A stretch of 64,000 nucleotides of DNA, taken from contig CM043944.1 of the NCBI GenBank assembly GCA_014529385.2, positions 177,471,240 to 177,535,239 of the forward strand. The letters run 5' to 3'. The DNA comes from Adiantum capillus-veneris. Its lineage: Eukaryota > Streptophyta > Polypodiopsida > Polypodiales > Pteridaceae. The notes under the pieces were generated by a model, which saw only the letters and a list, made by a program, of their open reading frames with translations, was not told where the DNA came from and did no database searches. Position 1 is the stretch's first letter. Every line of letters starts with the position of its first letter. Shown here piece by piece: positions 32,699 through 45,062 of the stretch. Made by a program: the position numbers and the translations under genes.

Positions 32699-32850
32699 TG
32701 TTGAAATGGAGAAACACGAGACGAAGGAGAAGAGAGAGGGAGACAACTCCAGATCTCCAAACCCCAAAGTGTGTCTACTGATCACACGAGATAAGTTTAT
32801 ATAGAGGGGACCAAGGTGCTATATATAGAGATACTATATATAGCTCAACA
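32699..32850 (-). mobile_element. LTR (152 bp) of a TRIM-like element, partner not found
   Basis: Runs from TGTTGAAATGGAG to ATAGCTCAACA (TG...CA) beside an initiator-Met PBS. It shares CCAAAGTGTGT, TATATAGAGGGGACC and GCTATATATAGAG with the LTRs at 40567-40772 and 42611-42756, so it belongs to the same family. No second LTR is seen in 31.1-32.7 kb, so this is a truncated element; 31.7-32.69 kb is probably its internal remnant. Confidence 0.75.
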
Positions 32851-34175
32851 AATAATACGAGAATTTGGTAAGCTAAAAGGATTTTCCTACTACTTTTTAT
32901 GAAGATTATACCAACAAGTGTCAATTGCTCTAGCTAGGTATAGGATGCCCCCACACAAAAGCTCATGATGTTGAGATAATATGCCACAAACTAGGAAGTA
33001 ATATAAAAATTTGAATTTTCTTGTGAACATCAAAAGAAACTTACAAATTCTCTCGCATCTTAAAACTGAGCATATACCTAGCCAGGTACAATTGGACGGA
33101 AAGGGTCAATAGTACATAGCAAGACATGTGATGCATCCATTGCAAAACCCTGTGATGTTGTGGTAGTTCACACTGGGACGTATTTTGAGAATTTGTAAAA
33201 CATCTTCAGAAAGTTTACTAGGAACTTGTCATACTAGAAACAAGAAGGATTAAGATGAATGTTTTGATCTGAAAACTTTTGTAGCATTTCTCTTGTACAT
33301 TCTTCCAGCAAGGCTCAAACTAGAGTTTGAGGCTTCAAGAGTGACTTGCAATTCAAAGATTCCACGCGATATGTGATTTTTAGCTTAAAATTCCAAAATA
33401 GCAAACTACAAAATTAAAGAAATCAAAACTAATAACAAGAAGAAATTTGCAAGAATTGTTATACGTTCTTGATGTAAGAAACTCATCTCATGAGCGTCTG
33501 CTTGGACCACGTGCCCCCCATCAACACGGTGATTCTTTGCCCCAACAACACCAAGCTAGGTATGTGGTGCCCTGTTCACAAAATCTTATGAGATTGTTTT
33601 AGGTCATAGGCTAGGATCAATGATGAGAAATTGTATAAACAGGCTTATGATACATAACTAGGACTTGATATTTCTTTTACACAACCACATGCAACATGTT
33701 TTCAAAGACAAAAAGGCTCTAGCTATAGTTCGAGGCAAAGAAAACATGTTTTGAAGGCAACAAGGCTCGAGCTATAGTTCGAGCAAGCATGAGGAACCAC
33801 CGAGAAACTGTGTACACTAACTAAGGGTGGCTTCACAAACGAGCACAAATATTCTCAAATGCATCCTTCTACTAGAAGGGCACAACTTCATCGGACATTC
33901 CTCAAATAGCTGCACAACCCAAGCGGTTGGTCATTAGCTGGTAGCTGACTCCGCGAACACATTGTGGCAATGCTCGAATGACATATCCCCCATCACCCAT
34001 CCTGTGCAGCATGTGGACATCCAAAAAGCATGCAGCGTGCGATCTTTTGTCCCCAAGTGGAAGGTGTGGAGGACGTTTACGAAAGCGACCCTAACTTCAT
34101 CAAAGTTGACAGCAAGGATAGAAACAGATGTTAGTTTCAAAATTTGAAACTGACGATGGAGAAGTAGTGACGTGT
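32851..34175. other. Intergenic DNA, no gene recognised
   Basis: No domain-bearing frame or repeat array. At 33,705-33,790 a pair of near-identical 60 bp pieces carries CTATAGTTCGAG. Confidence 0.45.
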
Positions 34176-34177
34176 TA

Positions 34178-34297
34178 GCCATGCCCTATCGCGTAGTAGT
34201 GTCGTGAGCCCGCCATGAGCTCGCCATGCCCTGTCGCGTAGCAGTGTCGTGAGCCCGCCATGCCCTGTCACATTGTTGTGTCATGAGCACGCCATGA
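34178..34297. repeat. Short tandem repeat, GCCATGCCCTGTCGCGTAG unit, about three copies
   Basis: Units start near 34179, 34225 and 34257, with a shared GTGTCGTGAGCCCGCCATG segment. Followed by a (TG)n(AG)n microsatellite at about 34347-34382. Confidence 0.8.
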
Positions 34298-34346
34298 ACT
34301 ATTGTACTATATTCTATGCCTTGAGCCCTCTAAGCTCCACGTGGAT

Positions 34347-34384
<38 letters not shown>

Positions 34385-35340
34385 CCAATCGCTTCTCTCA
34401 CAAACTCCTTCACTCTCTATTCAGGCATGCTACTATCTAAAGTTGCATTTTCTGCACCTCACTACTGCTGCTGCATCAAGATGAATGCCTCTAATCACTT
34501 CATGAGATTTGCTAATTTGTCTACCTCTGATCAATTCATGGGACGTGTGCAGATCACGTCATGCACTACATTTTCTACCTCTAATCACTTTACGGGACCT
34601 GTTGAATCTCCATGAGTTGCGGAATGATCTGAACATTTCCTTGAGGAGCCTCTTTCACAGACTTAACTTCTGTATGTGTAGATGTGTGTATCATGATTTA
34701 AATTGTCTACCTCTGATCATCACTTCACAACATCCACTGAATCTTCTACCTCTCGCATGTTCACTTCACTTCTTTGCCTCTTTTTTGCACTTCACATCCA
34801 AAAACCTGGCATGTTGATACTTGCACCAAAGTATCCTTGCTGTTCTGCAGTTGTTGTGAATCTTCCCTTTGCATAGAGCCTTCCAGTGCCTCTTTTGTGA
34901 GCCTCTCCATAGTTGATGTCAGTTGCACCCCCATGTGTTGCTGAATGAAACCAGCAGTAGCAGAGGAAAGGGAAACCATATGCGGTCAACCGCCTCTGGT
35001 CTTTGAACCTAGATTATCTTGTGTACATGTACGTAACCTAAAAATAATGTGTGAAGATCGTGCAACTATCCAAAATTGATAAGTGTGTGGTGTGCAAGAG
35101 CAACACCTCTCTTGTAGATATCATCCGAGCTCACCGCATCCTACAAAGGCACGTGATACATCCGCTTGCGCTCTCTTAGCCCAAGTGCTAGACACACTTT
35201 CTTTTGCTGTCCTTTTGTTACACCTACACAAAGAGCCTAGCAAAGCTTAGCCAAGTGCCCTAAATGCTTTTCTACCTCTACAACACTTAGGCTTAACCCC
35301 ATGAAAAACAAAGCCACTAGTACTAACTACCAATGCACTG
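34298..35340. other. Intergenic DNA with imperfect TCTACCTCTGATCA repeats
   Basis: TCTACCTCTRATCA(A/C)TTCATGGGAC-like pieces recur between about 34490 and 34760. No convincing gene. Confidence 0.45.
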
Positions 35341-37265
35341 TCACTCGATGGTTCTAGAGTCTCTAACTCATAAGCCTCGAACTTAAGTTCGATCCTCGTG
35401 ACCTAGAGACTCAATTTTAAAGCCTCCCAAGCTAAAGAGTTTAGAAAGATTCTTTCTAGCCAAAAACCATTTGTAAAAGTCTTTAGCTCATGAGGCTCAA
35501 GCTTACATTCACGAGCTTTTTGAGACAAAGACTCTTGCCAAAATTCTCTCTAGTTGAACATTCGCTCTATAGTTTGTGAGCTCAAGCTTGAGCGAGAGAC
35601 TCATGACTTGGATGATCAATTTTCAAGCCTTATTTAAAAATTCCAATATGACTTGTTTTAGTGGAGCATTCAATCTCTAGCTCTAGGGCTCGAACTTAAG
35701 TTCGAGCCTCGTGACTTAGACACTCAATTTTTAAGCCTCATGAGCCCTCTAGTGGAGCTCTTCTACCTAGAAACTTTTTAAAAGAGTTTGTATCTCACAA
35801 GGCTCAAATTCAGTCTTTACCTCATGTGATGTGAGCTTATGTTTGAGTCTCGTGACCTAAAGGCTCAATTTTTTAAGCATCACGAACACGACTCTTCCAA
35901 TCTAGAAGAAATCGACAAGAGTCATATCTCATGAGGCTCGAACTTAAGTTTGAGCTTTATGCACCAGAGAGTCTTCCACAACTCTTCCTAGTTGATCATC
36001 TTGCTCAATCTCTAGCTCATGAGGCTCGAACTTAAGTTTGAGCCTCATGACTTGGAGACTCCCTTTTCAAGCCTTGTGAGCACTCTAGTGGGATTCTTGT
36101 GAGCCATGAATCATCTTCAAAGAGTGAGCATCATGACCTAGGGACTCAATTTTCAAGCTTCCTAAGCTACAGATTTTAACAAGATTCTTTCTATCTAGAA
36201 ACCACTTACAAAAGTCTCTACCTCATGAGGCTAAAGTTTACGTTCACGAGCTTCTTGAGACAAAGACTCTTGTCAAAATTCTATCTAGTTGAGCATTCAC
36301 TCTATAGTTCGTGGGCTCAAACTTAAGCTGGAGCCTCATGACTTGGATGCTCAATTTTTAAGCCTCATGTGATCACTATAGTAAGACTTGTTTTAGTGAA
36401 GCATTCAATCTTTAGATCTGGGGCTTGAACTTAAGTTCGAGCCTCATGACATGGACACTCAATTTTCAAGCCTCATGAGCACTCTAGTCAAGCTCTTGCT
36501 ACCTAGAAAATTTTTAAAAGAGTGTAGCTCACAAGCTTGAATTGTTTTATGGCCTAAAACTTTGTTTGAGTCTCATGTGGCCTAAACTTGTGTTTGAATC
36601 TCATGATCAAAAGGCTCAATTTTTTAGCATCGCGAACACTCTAGTAGGACTCTTCCAAGCTAGAAGCAATCTACAAGAGTCCTAACTCATGAGGTTCAAA
36701 CTTAAGTTTGAGTCTCATGCACTAAAGACTCTTCCACAACTCTTTCTTTGTGATCATCTTCCAGAGACTCTAGCTCATGAGGCTCGAATTTAAGTTTGAG
36801 CCTCGTGACTTGGAGACTCACTTTTGAAGCTTGTGAGCACTCTAGTGGGACTATTTTGAGTTAGGAATCATCTTCAAGAGTGTCAATCATGCCCCAGTCG
36901 TGCTAACCTTGAGAGCCTCGTGACCTGTAGACTTCTATAAATCTCTTTCAAGTTGAAATACATTTTTAAAAGTCTCTAGCTCATGAGGTTCTTGACCCTC
37001 ATGACCTAAAGACTCGATTATTAATCCTCATGAGAATTCTTGGAGGAATATTTCTTTCTAGATATTCTGCAAGACTATATGTTGCACTATCTCTAGCTCA
37101 TGAGAACCTCATGATCTATACTCTTTAAAAAGTCTTTCTAATTGAAATCCATCTTTCAAAGTCTCTACCTTATGAGTCTCTAAAGCCTCATGACCTAGAG
37201 ACTTAATATTCAAGCCTCATGAGCACTCTAGTAGGATTATTTCTAGCTAGAAACCATTTGCCTAG
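35340..37265. repeat. Degenerate tandem repeat with palindromic core CTCGAACTTAAGTTCGAG
   Basis: The palindrome or a close variant appears near 35379, 35686, 35935, 36023, 36307, 36423, 36691 and 36783, each time preceded by TAGCTCATGAGG-like sequence and followed by CCTCATGACTTGGAGACTCA. Other fixed spacers are AAGCCTCATGAGCACTCTAG and CTAGAAACCATTTGCAAAAG. Spacing varies, so unit boundaries have drifted. No protein is supported. Each palindrome could form a hairpin or bind a dimeric protein; that is inference. Confidence 0.85.
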
Positions 37266-37985
37266 TTATTCTTTAAACATTTGGATAGCTTAACTCAATA
37301 TTTTGTATCTATTGAACACATTAAAGCCGATTGTGGGGGATTATCCCTTGCTCATCCTTAAAAAAATTATGAGGTATAATGTTATTTGCATAAGAAGAAT
37401 ATGGATATGTGAAAACTCGTAGCTTCTATTATCCTAGTTTAATAATAAGACTAGAATATGTAGAATTGGTGTTTTATTTCGAGGCTATAGAGAGGGACTT
37501 CAATAATTCTAGTTGGTAAAATTTTATGAAAATGGATTTGAATGCTACTAGATCATGATGCTTTGGATTGCTCAGTTACTAATAAAGTAGTGAATACAAA
37601 CAAATAGTGACTGCCCCATGGAACTATCTCATGGGATTAGATCCCATATTACATACTACTCTCTCCCAAAAGAAATCATGCTTGTGCTCATTATTAAGAG
37701 ACAATTCTACAATTCTTGGTCAAAAAGATGTATCCACCAATCAAGCATGTGATAGAAGGTTGTGCATTTGAGTGATGAACCACACTCCTCCCCTCTTTGA
37801 TGATAATTGATAATGATGCTTTTGTATTTTCTAGCTACCATTAAATTTATTGAAGATAAACAAAAAATGCCACTGCCATGAACTTATCTCATGGATACAT
37901 CCTTCATATATGTGCTATTGAGTTGCAAAATGAGGGATGCTTGTGCCCTTCATGAGAGATAATTCCTACCTTTTGTCTCAAACAG
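37266..37985. other. Intergenic DNA, no gene recognised
   Basis: AT-rich sequence without repeats or motif-bearing frames. Confidence 0.45.
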
Positions 37986-37989
37986 ACGC

Positions 37990-39895
37990 CCTCCACAATC
38001 TAGCAGTTATATATGCATGTCTAGTGCTTGTGCGTGTTCTACACATTCTTGAGGCTCTACATCTGGTGTATCACTTCCCTCTCCTCTCTATTTTTGTCTT
38101 TTCTATGTTAACCTTTGTGCTATATCTTCCTTAGGTTCAATATGGTATCATTGTTCATATGATGATCACTTAATCTACGAGGTTTCTCACGTGGATATGG
38201 AGTTCCCAACTCTTGTATGATAAGTTTGCATTCATATTTTTACCTTCCATTATGTGTTATGCCTCATCATTGTAGGCTTTGTCTCTTCATCAATCTATTT
38301 CTTACATCAATTTCCATGGGGTGACTTAAAAACTAAAGTAGAAAGATGCCTTTTGTAAGATTGAAAGAGAGTAAGGGAAGATCCCACGCTACCCCTATGT
38401 GCCTCTGTGTTTAGTGAAAGCATCATTAGCTACTTCTTTGTTCAGAAGAGGGGCAAAGCAAGCTACAATTAGTGTGTCGTGTTGCATTGTGTGTTCATAT
38501 CAAGTTCACTCTGTGTTCATGGTGACAAGCCTCTCGTCTGAATGCTAAAACCAAGTAAAAGCCTGATTAACAACATATAGGAGGGGGTTTGAACTCTTGA
38601 CACTGGTAGGCAAGTTTAGATATCCATGGGCTGCAATTGACTTACCATGTTTGAGGACTTCAATTGATGCATAATTTCTTGCGTTGCTTCATACTATTGT
38701 TTAATGCAACATTCATTTATGATGTTTCATGTATCGTGATGTGGCTTTATTCTCTCCAATTAGTTACGATACATGATACCATGGTGGGGTTGTGTTTGTT
38801 AGTAGTGATTAAAAATCTTTATTTGTCATGCTCATATTGTAGCATCTCTAATGACATGATGAGATCCATGATTTCATGGTATGTGAGACCATGGCATGCC
38901 GATGTGTTACTACATATTATGTTAGAAGATCGCCATGCAAGCTACCATACGATGATTTAAAAAATATATCTATTTTCATAAGTAATGTACTGATTATCTT
39001 GATGATGCAGGGTGAGGTTACATGATACGTCTTCATTCTCTTCATCCATGGCCATCATTCCTAATAGTGCAAGTATTCATCTTTATTCTCTCCATCCATG
39101 GTTTTGGTTCTTGAAGCCATGAGTTTTATCACAGCCACTTTGGTACTCATCACAAAAAAATTGTCTTCTATATCAGCATCTCATTTTGTATTTGACCTAT
39201 GATGATCATCATCAATATTGTTGTCAATTTTAGCATCTCATTTTCGTATTTGAAACTTGACGGTCAGATAAGATTTAAAGATAACATCTTTGATGCCATG
39301 GTACATGACAACATTACGATTATATGGTTTGAATTTTTTTGGGCCTCATCATGTCTATTTTGTGCTGGCATTGTATACATGTGCACATATGACTACATCG
39401 ATATCATGTTTGTTTCTCTGTTGTCTCTAGAGAAGCATTGCAACTCTAAGACAATGTGACATGGTTATTTATAGCCTTCACATCTTCATATGTTTCTTGA
39501 GTTACTATTGTTTACAGCAAAAAAAATCACGTCAAGTAGCATTTGCGGGGGCTCAAAGATATTGAGACTACTCTACAACTCAATTGTATATTTAGGATTA
39601 TTGAATTTCCTGCAGCATGTGTATATAGTATAGCTATGGATTTTCCCATTGACCCTCCAAATTTTTTTATATCTAGAGTCAGGGACCTTTGTTTGAGTGG
39701 GAATGTTGGATCTATATATAATGTGTGCTATATATAGCTCCCTAACCCTAGGTCCTAAAGTGATATATACATGCCTAGTGTGTCTATATTTATACACACT
39801 CTTAGGTTCTACATCTAGTGTATTGTCTCCCTCTCCTCTTTACTTCTCTCTCATTTATGTTCATCTCTTTGCTCTATATTCCTAAAGGTTCAACC
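37990..39895 (+). mobile_element. Old non-autonomous (TRIM-like) LTR element, plus strand
   Basis: About 37990-38142 resembles 39770-39895 (shared GGTTCTACATCTAGTGTAT-like and CCCTCTCCTCT segments), consistent with two diverged LTRs. Just after the first is a degraded initiator-Met PBS, TGGTATCATTG. Just before the second, at 39691-39703, is the purine-rich GTTTGAGTGGGAA, followed by TGTTGG. The 70 bp before that PPT resemble, in reverse complement, the PPT-proximal end of the element at 40567-42756. The interior has no gag or pol. Exact left boundary uncertain. Confidence 0.65.
39704..39895 (+). repeat. 3' LTR of the old plus-strand TRIM-like element
   Basis: Starts TGTTGGATCTATATATA after the PPT and ends near TTCAACC, the expected CA being mutated. 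It contains CTATATATAG, a TATA-like element. Confidence 0.6.
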
Positions 39896-40470
39896 ATACC
39901 CCAATCCTCTTTGATTTGCTAGATACTAATGCATTTATATTTTTTTCTTAATATTTAAGATACAATGCAGTCAAAGGGTACTAGACCCATGAAAATAATT
40001 TCATGGAAATACCATACATTTACATAATATTCAATTGAAATAGCAAGCATGATCATTCCCTCCATAAGAAAGAGTCCCCACATTTGTGAGTTAAAAGATG
40101 CCATCCACCCTCATATGAGTGGAATATGCAACGAACATCCTTCATATTCTCAAAACTATAGAAATGATCAGGTGAAGACCTCAAATTTCTTTTGAGGAGA
40201 ACAATATTTGCATAGCTACTTAGGTTGATATAACACTCTAATAAATGAATCCATTGCAATAGAGAAACAAAATATGTACAAGAGGAAACACAAATTTAAA
40301 GGACACATATGTGTTTGGTTAGCCTCTTGATATTGCTACCAAGCTCATATTTATCTTGTTGTAATTTTTATTTTTTTTCATAGCTACTCAGCAAATGAGA
40401 CCGAGGGTATGTCTATCTGCGGCAGCTCTAAAGTGTCTGCCTCTTCTTGCGTATCCGGCCTTCCTTCCCT
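39896..40470. other. Intergenic DNA, no gene recognised
   Basis: AT-rich; no repeat or motif-bearing frame. Confidence 0.4.
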
Positions 40471-40477
40471 CAGGAAC

Positions 40478-40561
40478 TAGTTAACTCTCTTGAGCTTAGC
40501 TATTTCTTTAAGGAGCTCTTCTTCTCGCTGGACCCGCATCAAAGCTAGGTTCTTGCGCTGT
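40478..40561 (-). pseudogene. C-terminus of a coiled-coil protein gene, beyond the TRIM insertion
   Basis: The minus-strand frame after the TRIM target site encodes a charged helical tail (VQREEELLKEIAKLKRVN) ending at a stop near 40478. It continues the coiled-coil frame at 42762-43124 if the element and one target duplication are removed. Confidence 0.6.
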
Positions 40562-40566
40562 GATTT

Positions 40567-40567
40567 T

Positions 40568-40651
<84 letters not shown>

Positions 40652-40772
40652 CACAAAAATAGAACCCCAAAGTGTGTATAATACACACATGAGATGATGT
40701 ATATATAGAGGGGACCTGGGTGCCATATATAGAGAAGCCATATATTGAGTAGCTTCACATATAAGCTCAACA
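40567..40772 (-). repeat. 3' LTR of the TRIM-like element with (GA)n expansion
   Basis: 206 bp; about 65 bp are a GA microsatellite (40571-40650 with one interruption). TATATATAGAGGGGAC gives a TATA box on the minus strand. Confidence 0.9.
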
Positions 40773-40785
40773 CCCCCGCTCAAAT
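40773..40785 (-). promoter_or_regulatory. Polypurine tract of the TRIM-like element
   Basis: Reverse complement ATTTGAGCGGGGG directly next to the 3' LTR. Confidence 0.75.
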
Positions 40786-41419
40786 AAGGGTCCCTAACTG
40801 TGGATGAAAAAACCCTTGGGGGATCAAGGGAAAAACCCATAGCTCTATATACACCCACCATTATATTAGAAAAATCATTGAATATACAAATGTTCACGAG
40901 GAGCTACATCACTCCTTTTACAATGAATATTTTATGAGGAGCTACATCACTCCTTTTACAATGAGTGTTTTATGAGGAGTTACATTACTCCTATCCTATC
41001 AAATACAATAATGAATACGAAGGTATCTCCGTGAATCTGCTACGTAGATTGTCATCAATATCGCATCACCAAACATGTCTTCATGTTTTATCAATATGGA
41101 ATCACCAAACATGTCGTCATAAATCTTTTATTGTCACCAAGTTTGTCTTCATAAAATCAGTTTTTTAATCAATCCTACATAGATCATAGACTCAAAAAAA
41201 CATAGTCATGAAAATTATTAGCATCATTAATGAAATAATTACGTTCACAATGCCATAAGAGATGGTTCGTGATGCCACTCTTTTGACGACATATATACGC
41301 ACGAAAACATATGGTACATAAAGTATGAACGTAAAAGTACAAGATGTGTGATTACGTGATGCAAACGATATGTGTATATACTACATAAAACAACATTTAT
41401 CAACGTAGTCATCAATGAA

Positions 41420-41945
41420 TATCATCAAAGTATTAACCAAACATCATCATTGTATCAATAAAAATGAATAAATCATCATGATATCAACGAAAAGCATCAT
41501 GATATCACCGAGAATAATCATTGTATCAATGAAATAACATCATGGCATCACTGAGAATAACCATGGTATCAATGAAACAACATCATGGTATCACCGAGAA
41601 TAACCATGGTATCAATGAAACATCATCATGGTATCAACAAAAACCACCATGGAATCAACGAAAAGCATCATAGAATAATCATTGTATCAACGAAACAACG
41701 TCATGGTATCACCGAGAATAACCATGGTATCAACAAAACAACATCATGATATCACTAAAAATAATCATTGTACCAACGAAACAACATCATGGTATCACCG
41801 AGAATAACCATGTATCAACAAACAACATCATGATATCACCGAGAATAATCATTGTATCAACGAAACAACATCATGGTATCACCGAGAATAACCATGGTAT
41901 CAACGAAACAACATCATGGTATCAACGAGAATTTATCAATAAAAC
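41420..41945. repeat. 43 bp minisatellite inside the TRIM-like element
   Basis: Repeats of CATCATGGTATCACCGAGAA followed by TAACCATGGTATCAACGAAA, about ten imperfect copies; each 43 bp unit is itself two similar half-units. Confidence 0.88.
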
Positions 41946-42598
41946 GACGTAAACTATATCTCTAAAAGAATAATTATACGAAAATCAATGAACGAGTATA
42001 TCATATAACAAAAGATCATGTACCAACAGTAGCTCGATAGAATTTGGACGATCATCAACAACTCGACTAAATCGGAACGATATGTAACTAGCTTCTGCAG
42101 CAAAGTTACATCAGTAACAAATATATGATTGATGAAGGAAAAATATAATTTAAAAGTTTCCAATTATGAGAAAAATCAAAAGCAAAAAGTAAACTTTTTC
42201 TTTTCAAACATATTCGCAATCTCAGACGATAACCCAAAATCGATGCAGAATTTAAAGAAACTTTATTCTGCAAAGTTATAGACCACATCGATTCCGATGG
42301 CTCAAGTGAATAGTTTCTCATTGATTCCGATGCTTGCAGCGGCTAGTTTCTCAAAATTAGTGCATAATTTGAAAAAACTTTCTTCTGCAAAGTTGTAGAC
42401 CACATTGATTCCAGTCTCTCTCTTGCGGGTAGTTTCTGCAAAACCGTTTTCAAGTAGGAGAAAAATTAACAACAAAAAGTAAAAGGTTATTTTCAGGTAT
42501 GTACGCAGTCCACGAATGATAACTCAAAATCGGTGCAGAATTTGAAAAAACTTCCTTCTGCAAAGTTGAGGAGAAAAATAAAAAAACAAAAACGTACT

Positions 42599-42610
42599 AC
42601 TCTGATACCA
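42599..42610 (-). promoter_or_regulatory. Primer-binding site of the TRIM-like element
   Basis: Reverse complement TGGTATCAGAGT, initiator-Met type with one change, adjoining the LTR. Confidence 0.85.
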
Positions 42611-42756
42611 TGTTGAGAGAGAGAGAGAGAGAGAGCACAGAAATAGAACTCCAAAGTGTGTAAAATACACACATGAGATGATGTATATATAGAGGGGACA
42701 TGAGTGCCATATATAGAGAAGCCATATATTGAGTAGCTTTACATATAAGCTCAACA
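42611..42756 (-). repeat. 5' LTR of the TRIM-like element
   Basis: 146 bp; matches 40567-40772 closely outside the GA tract. Confidence 0.9.
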
Positions 42757-42761
42757 GATTT

Positions 42762-45062
42762 ATCTAGCTTAAATTCTAACTCAAGGTCCTTGTTCTTCTT
42801 TTCTAGTGCCTTGTATACTTCATCAATCCCCTTGATCGAGGCCACGGCTGGATTTTCTCTTATTTGTCGTAAGAAGATTTCCTGATCATTGATTCACTGT
42901 TTAGAGTATTGTAAAGAGGCATTTGCAACATCCAATTGCACTTGAATTTTTTGAGCTAATAGGGATGTCGTAATAAGTTCATTTGTAACTTCTATCAGCT
43001 GCTCGTCTTTTGCTTTGCAAGCATCGGATAACTTGGTGACAAAATCACCTAGCTCCTCCACTTCTTTCTTCTGTCTATCTCTAGCTAGCTGATGTTGTTC
43101 AGATTTTGCTTTCATCTCCTGCACTTGCCTCTGAAGATTGGTGATGACAGTGGCATCCTGTCTTCTAACTCTCCTTGGAGAGCATCCATCACCATCTCGA
43201 GCTCTTTAGCCTTGGTACTGCGACTAAGTGGTGCTGATTGGAGTCTCTCCATCATATCTTGCATCTACTTTGAATATTCGTTTACTTGCAATATGACCTT
43301 GTCATCTGCCTGCCAATCCTCCTGTCTTGCCAGCAAGTGGATGTGGCTGCAGCCTCATGTGTGTCTTTGTGTTGCGTTGTAGCTGCTGGTTCTTCTTGCG
43401 TGGAGGTACAGGTTTGGTCTTTTTCTTTGTCATCATGAGGCCTTGTGGATGCCTCGGCTATTTCTTGCTATGTGGAACTAATGGGTAATGGCCCAAACTA
43501 TGTAGTCTCTTCAGGTGCAGGGCTCACTTCCTTCTTTGGCTCAGGTTCTTTATGTTGTTGTTGCTTTTGTGTAGCAGTGGCCTCTTGTTCTGGCTCTGCT
43601 TCTTTATCTTTTTCTTTTTCTTACTAGTCTGTCTCTTGTGCAGATTTTGTTTCTTTGGTGGACTCAGATTCTTTGGCTTTCTCTTCTTCAGGTGATGGTG
43701 GTGGGCTTGGCATGGGATGATCCTGTTGTTTTGTAGGCGGTGAGGTGGGTTTGGGAGACTCGTATCCTTGTTCTTGGGCTTCTTCCCTTGTCATTTCTTC
43801 AGCTCGTCTGTGTTCCTCAGCCTCTTTAGCTTTTCTAGCCGCTTCTTCGCTTCTTTCAGCTTGAGTGCTTCGGCTTCTTTGTAAATTTTCTCCAAAGTCT
43901 CTGTGGGGTGTTCAGCCTCTTTTCTTGTGTAATGCTTCATTCTTGGGCCTTTAGGTCCGCTCGACACTCATTTCTATGGGTCCTTCCCTTGTGCTTGTTG
44001 GTTGCGCTGGTAGGCATGTTTTTCTCTTTCAAAACAAGCTTGTTTTTGCGCGCGCTCTTCTTGGTGGGGCGGCACAACTTTTCTCTTCATTTCTTCTCTT
44101 CTCGCTCTCTTCTACTTGTTATTAGAGCTCTCGCTGATGTGCCTTTCCTGTGAGTTGTCAACTGATTCTTTATCGGATTTATAAAATCTTTTTTCTGACC
44201 TTGTAGCTCTCAAAGATGGTTGTGCTACCAATATCCAGGTGTTTTGGTCAGGGGTAGGTTGTAGATTGTCGGTCATGCCTATGGCATGATATGCTATCCT
44301 CGTCAAGACTTCTGGTGCACCCAATTAAGTGATCTTGCCTTCTTTCTTGGTGCACTGCAAGGTGGTCAGGACATATTGCACGTGGTCCACTGGTTTCTTG
44401 GTTGTTGAATTTAGAAATTGGGTAAATGTGGTGGCAGCCGTGTGATTTGGCGTGGTGTAATTTGGTGGCCTTTTTGCTGATGGTATAATCGGGCTGATGG
44501 TATAATCAGGCTGGCACTTCCACTTGTTTGTGAACCAAATCTACAAAGATAGCCATGGCGGTCTCCTTGGTGAAGGTGCCTGCTATTTTCCTGTCCCTTG
44601 CTTTCATGGTCATTCCCTCTGTAGGCAGCCTCAGTGCTTTTGCCACTATATCTTTTGTTATAACCACTTCGACCTTGTTTTCCTAAGTGTCCGATATTTG
44701 TGCAGTTCCATCTTCTTTAATTGTTGATAGAAGCTCGTAAGCTTTTTGAAAATCCACTCTGCAAGGCTCCTGTTTGTAGAAGTCTCTGAGTCCCAGCTTG
44801 CGATTGGCTTCTTTCGTCTCTGCCTTCGGGGAAACATCATATACTTCCTTTGGTAAGAGTTGCAACTCCACCTGATGTCCCTCTTCACTCTTGAATCTGG
44901 CGATGAAGACTGTAGTGTGATTCTCTTCTAGCTGTTCTCTTGAGAGGTATGATGCCTTGGCTGCTTCGACTGAGTCAGGGTCTAGTTGATAAGCGGGCAG
45001 TTCTTGCAACTTCTCCTTTTGATTGAGCTTTTTATTGGCCCTCTCTGCTGCCTTCATGGCTC
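42762..45062 (-). pseudogene. Charged coiled-coil/gag-like protein gene, decayed
   Basis: Minus-strand blocks in order. (1) 45057-44683: about 124 codons from MKAAERANKKLNQKEKLQEL to a stop, after a splice-acceptor-like TTCATTGAATAG. (2) The same frame continues (VVITKDIVAKALRLPTEG, AIFVDLVHKQVEV) past stops. (3) 44324-44112: a segment ending in a charged tail. (4) 43.9-43.4 kb: Pro/Glu/Ser-rich acidic linker with several stops. (5) 43124-42762: heptad-like coiled coil (QHQLARDRQKKEVEELGDFV; YKALEKKNKDLELEF). A second copy lies at 61.25-64.0 kb. I do not recognise the family; multicopy status and layout suggest a retroelement gag-like gene or a domesticated derivative. Confidence 0.5.

Larger units (their letters stand above)
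40567..42756 (-). mobile_element. TRIM-like non-autonomous LTR element, 2.19 kb, TSD GATTT
   Basis: LTRs at 40567-40772 and 42611-42756 (TGTTGAGAG...AGCTCAACA), 5 bp target duplication GATTT at 40562-40566 and 42757-42761, PBS at 42599-42610 and PPT at 40773-40785. The 1.84 kb interior has no gag or pol; it contains a 43 bp minisatellite (41.4-41.94 kb). It must have been mobilised in trans. LTR length difference comes from a longer (GA)n run in the left LTR. It interrupts the coiled-coil gene on the same strand. Confidence 0.93.

Noticed and set aside
34347-34382. (TG)n(AG)n tract as a regulatory element
   Set aside because: Ordinary microsatellite without supporting context.
40477-40897. 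Open frames with long Ser-Leu or Arg-Glu runs
   Set aside because: Translation of the (GA)n microsatellite inside the LTR.
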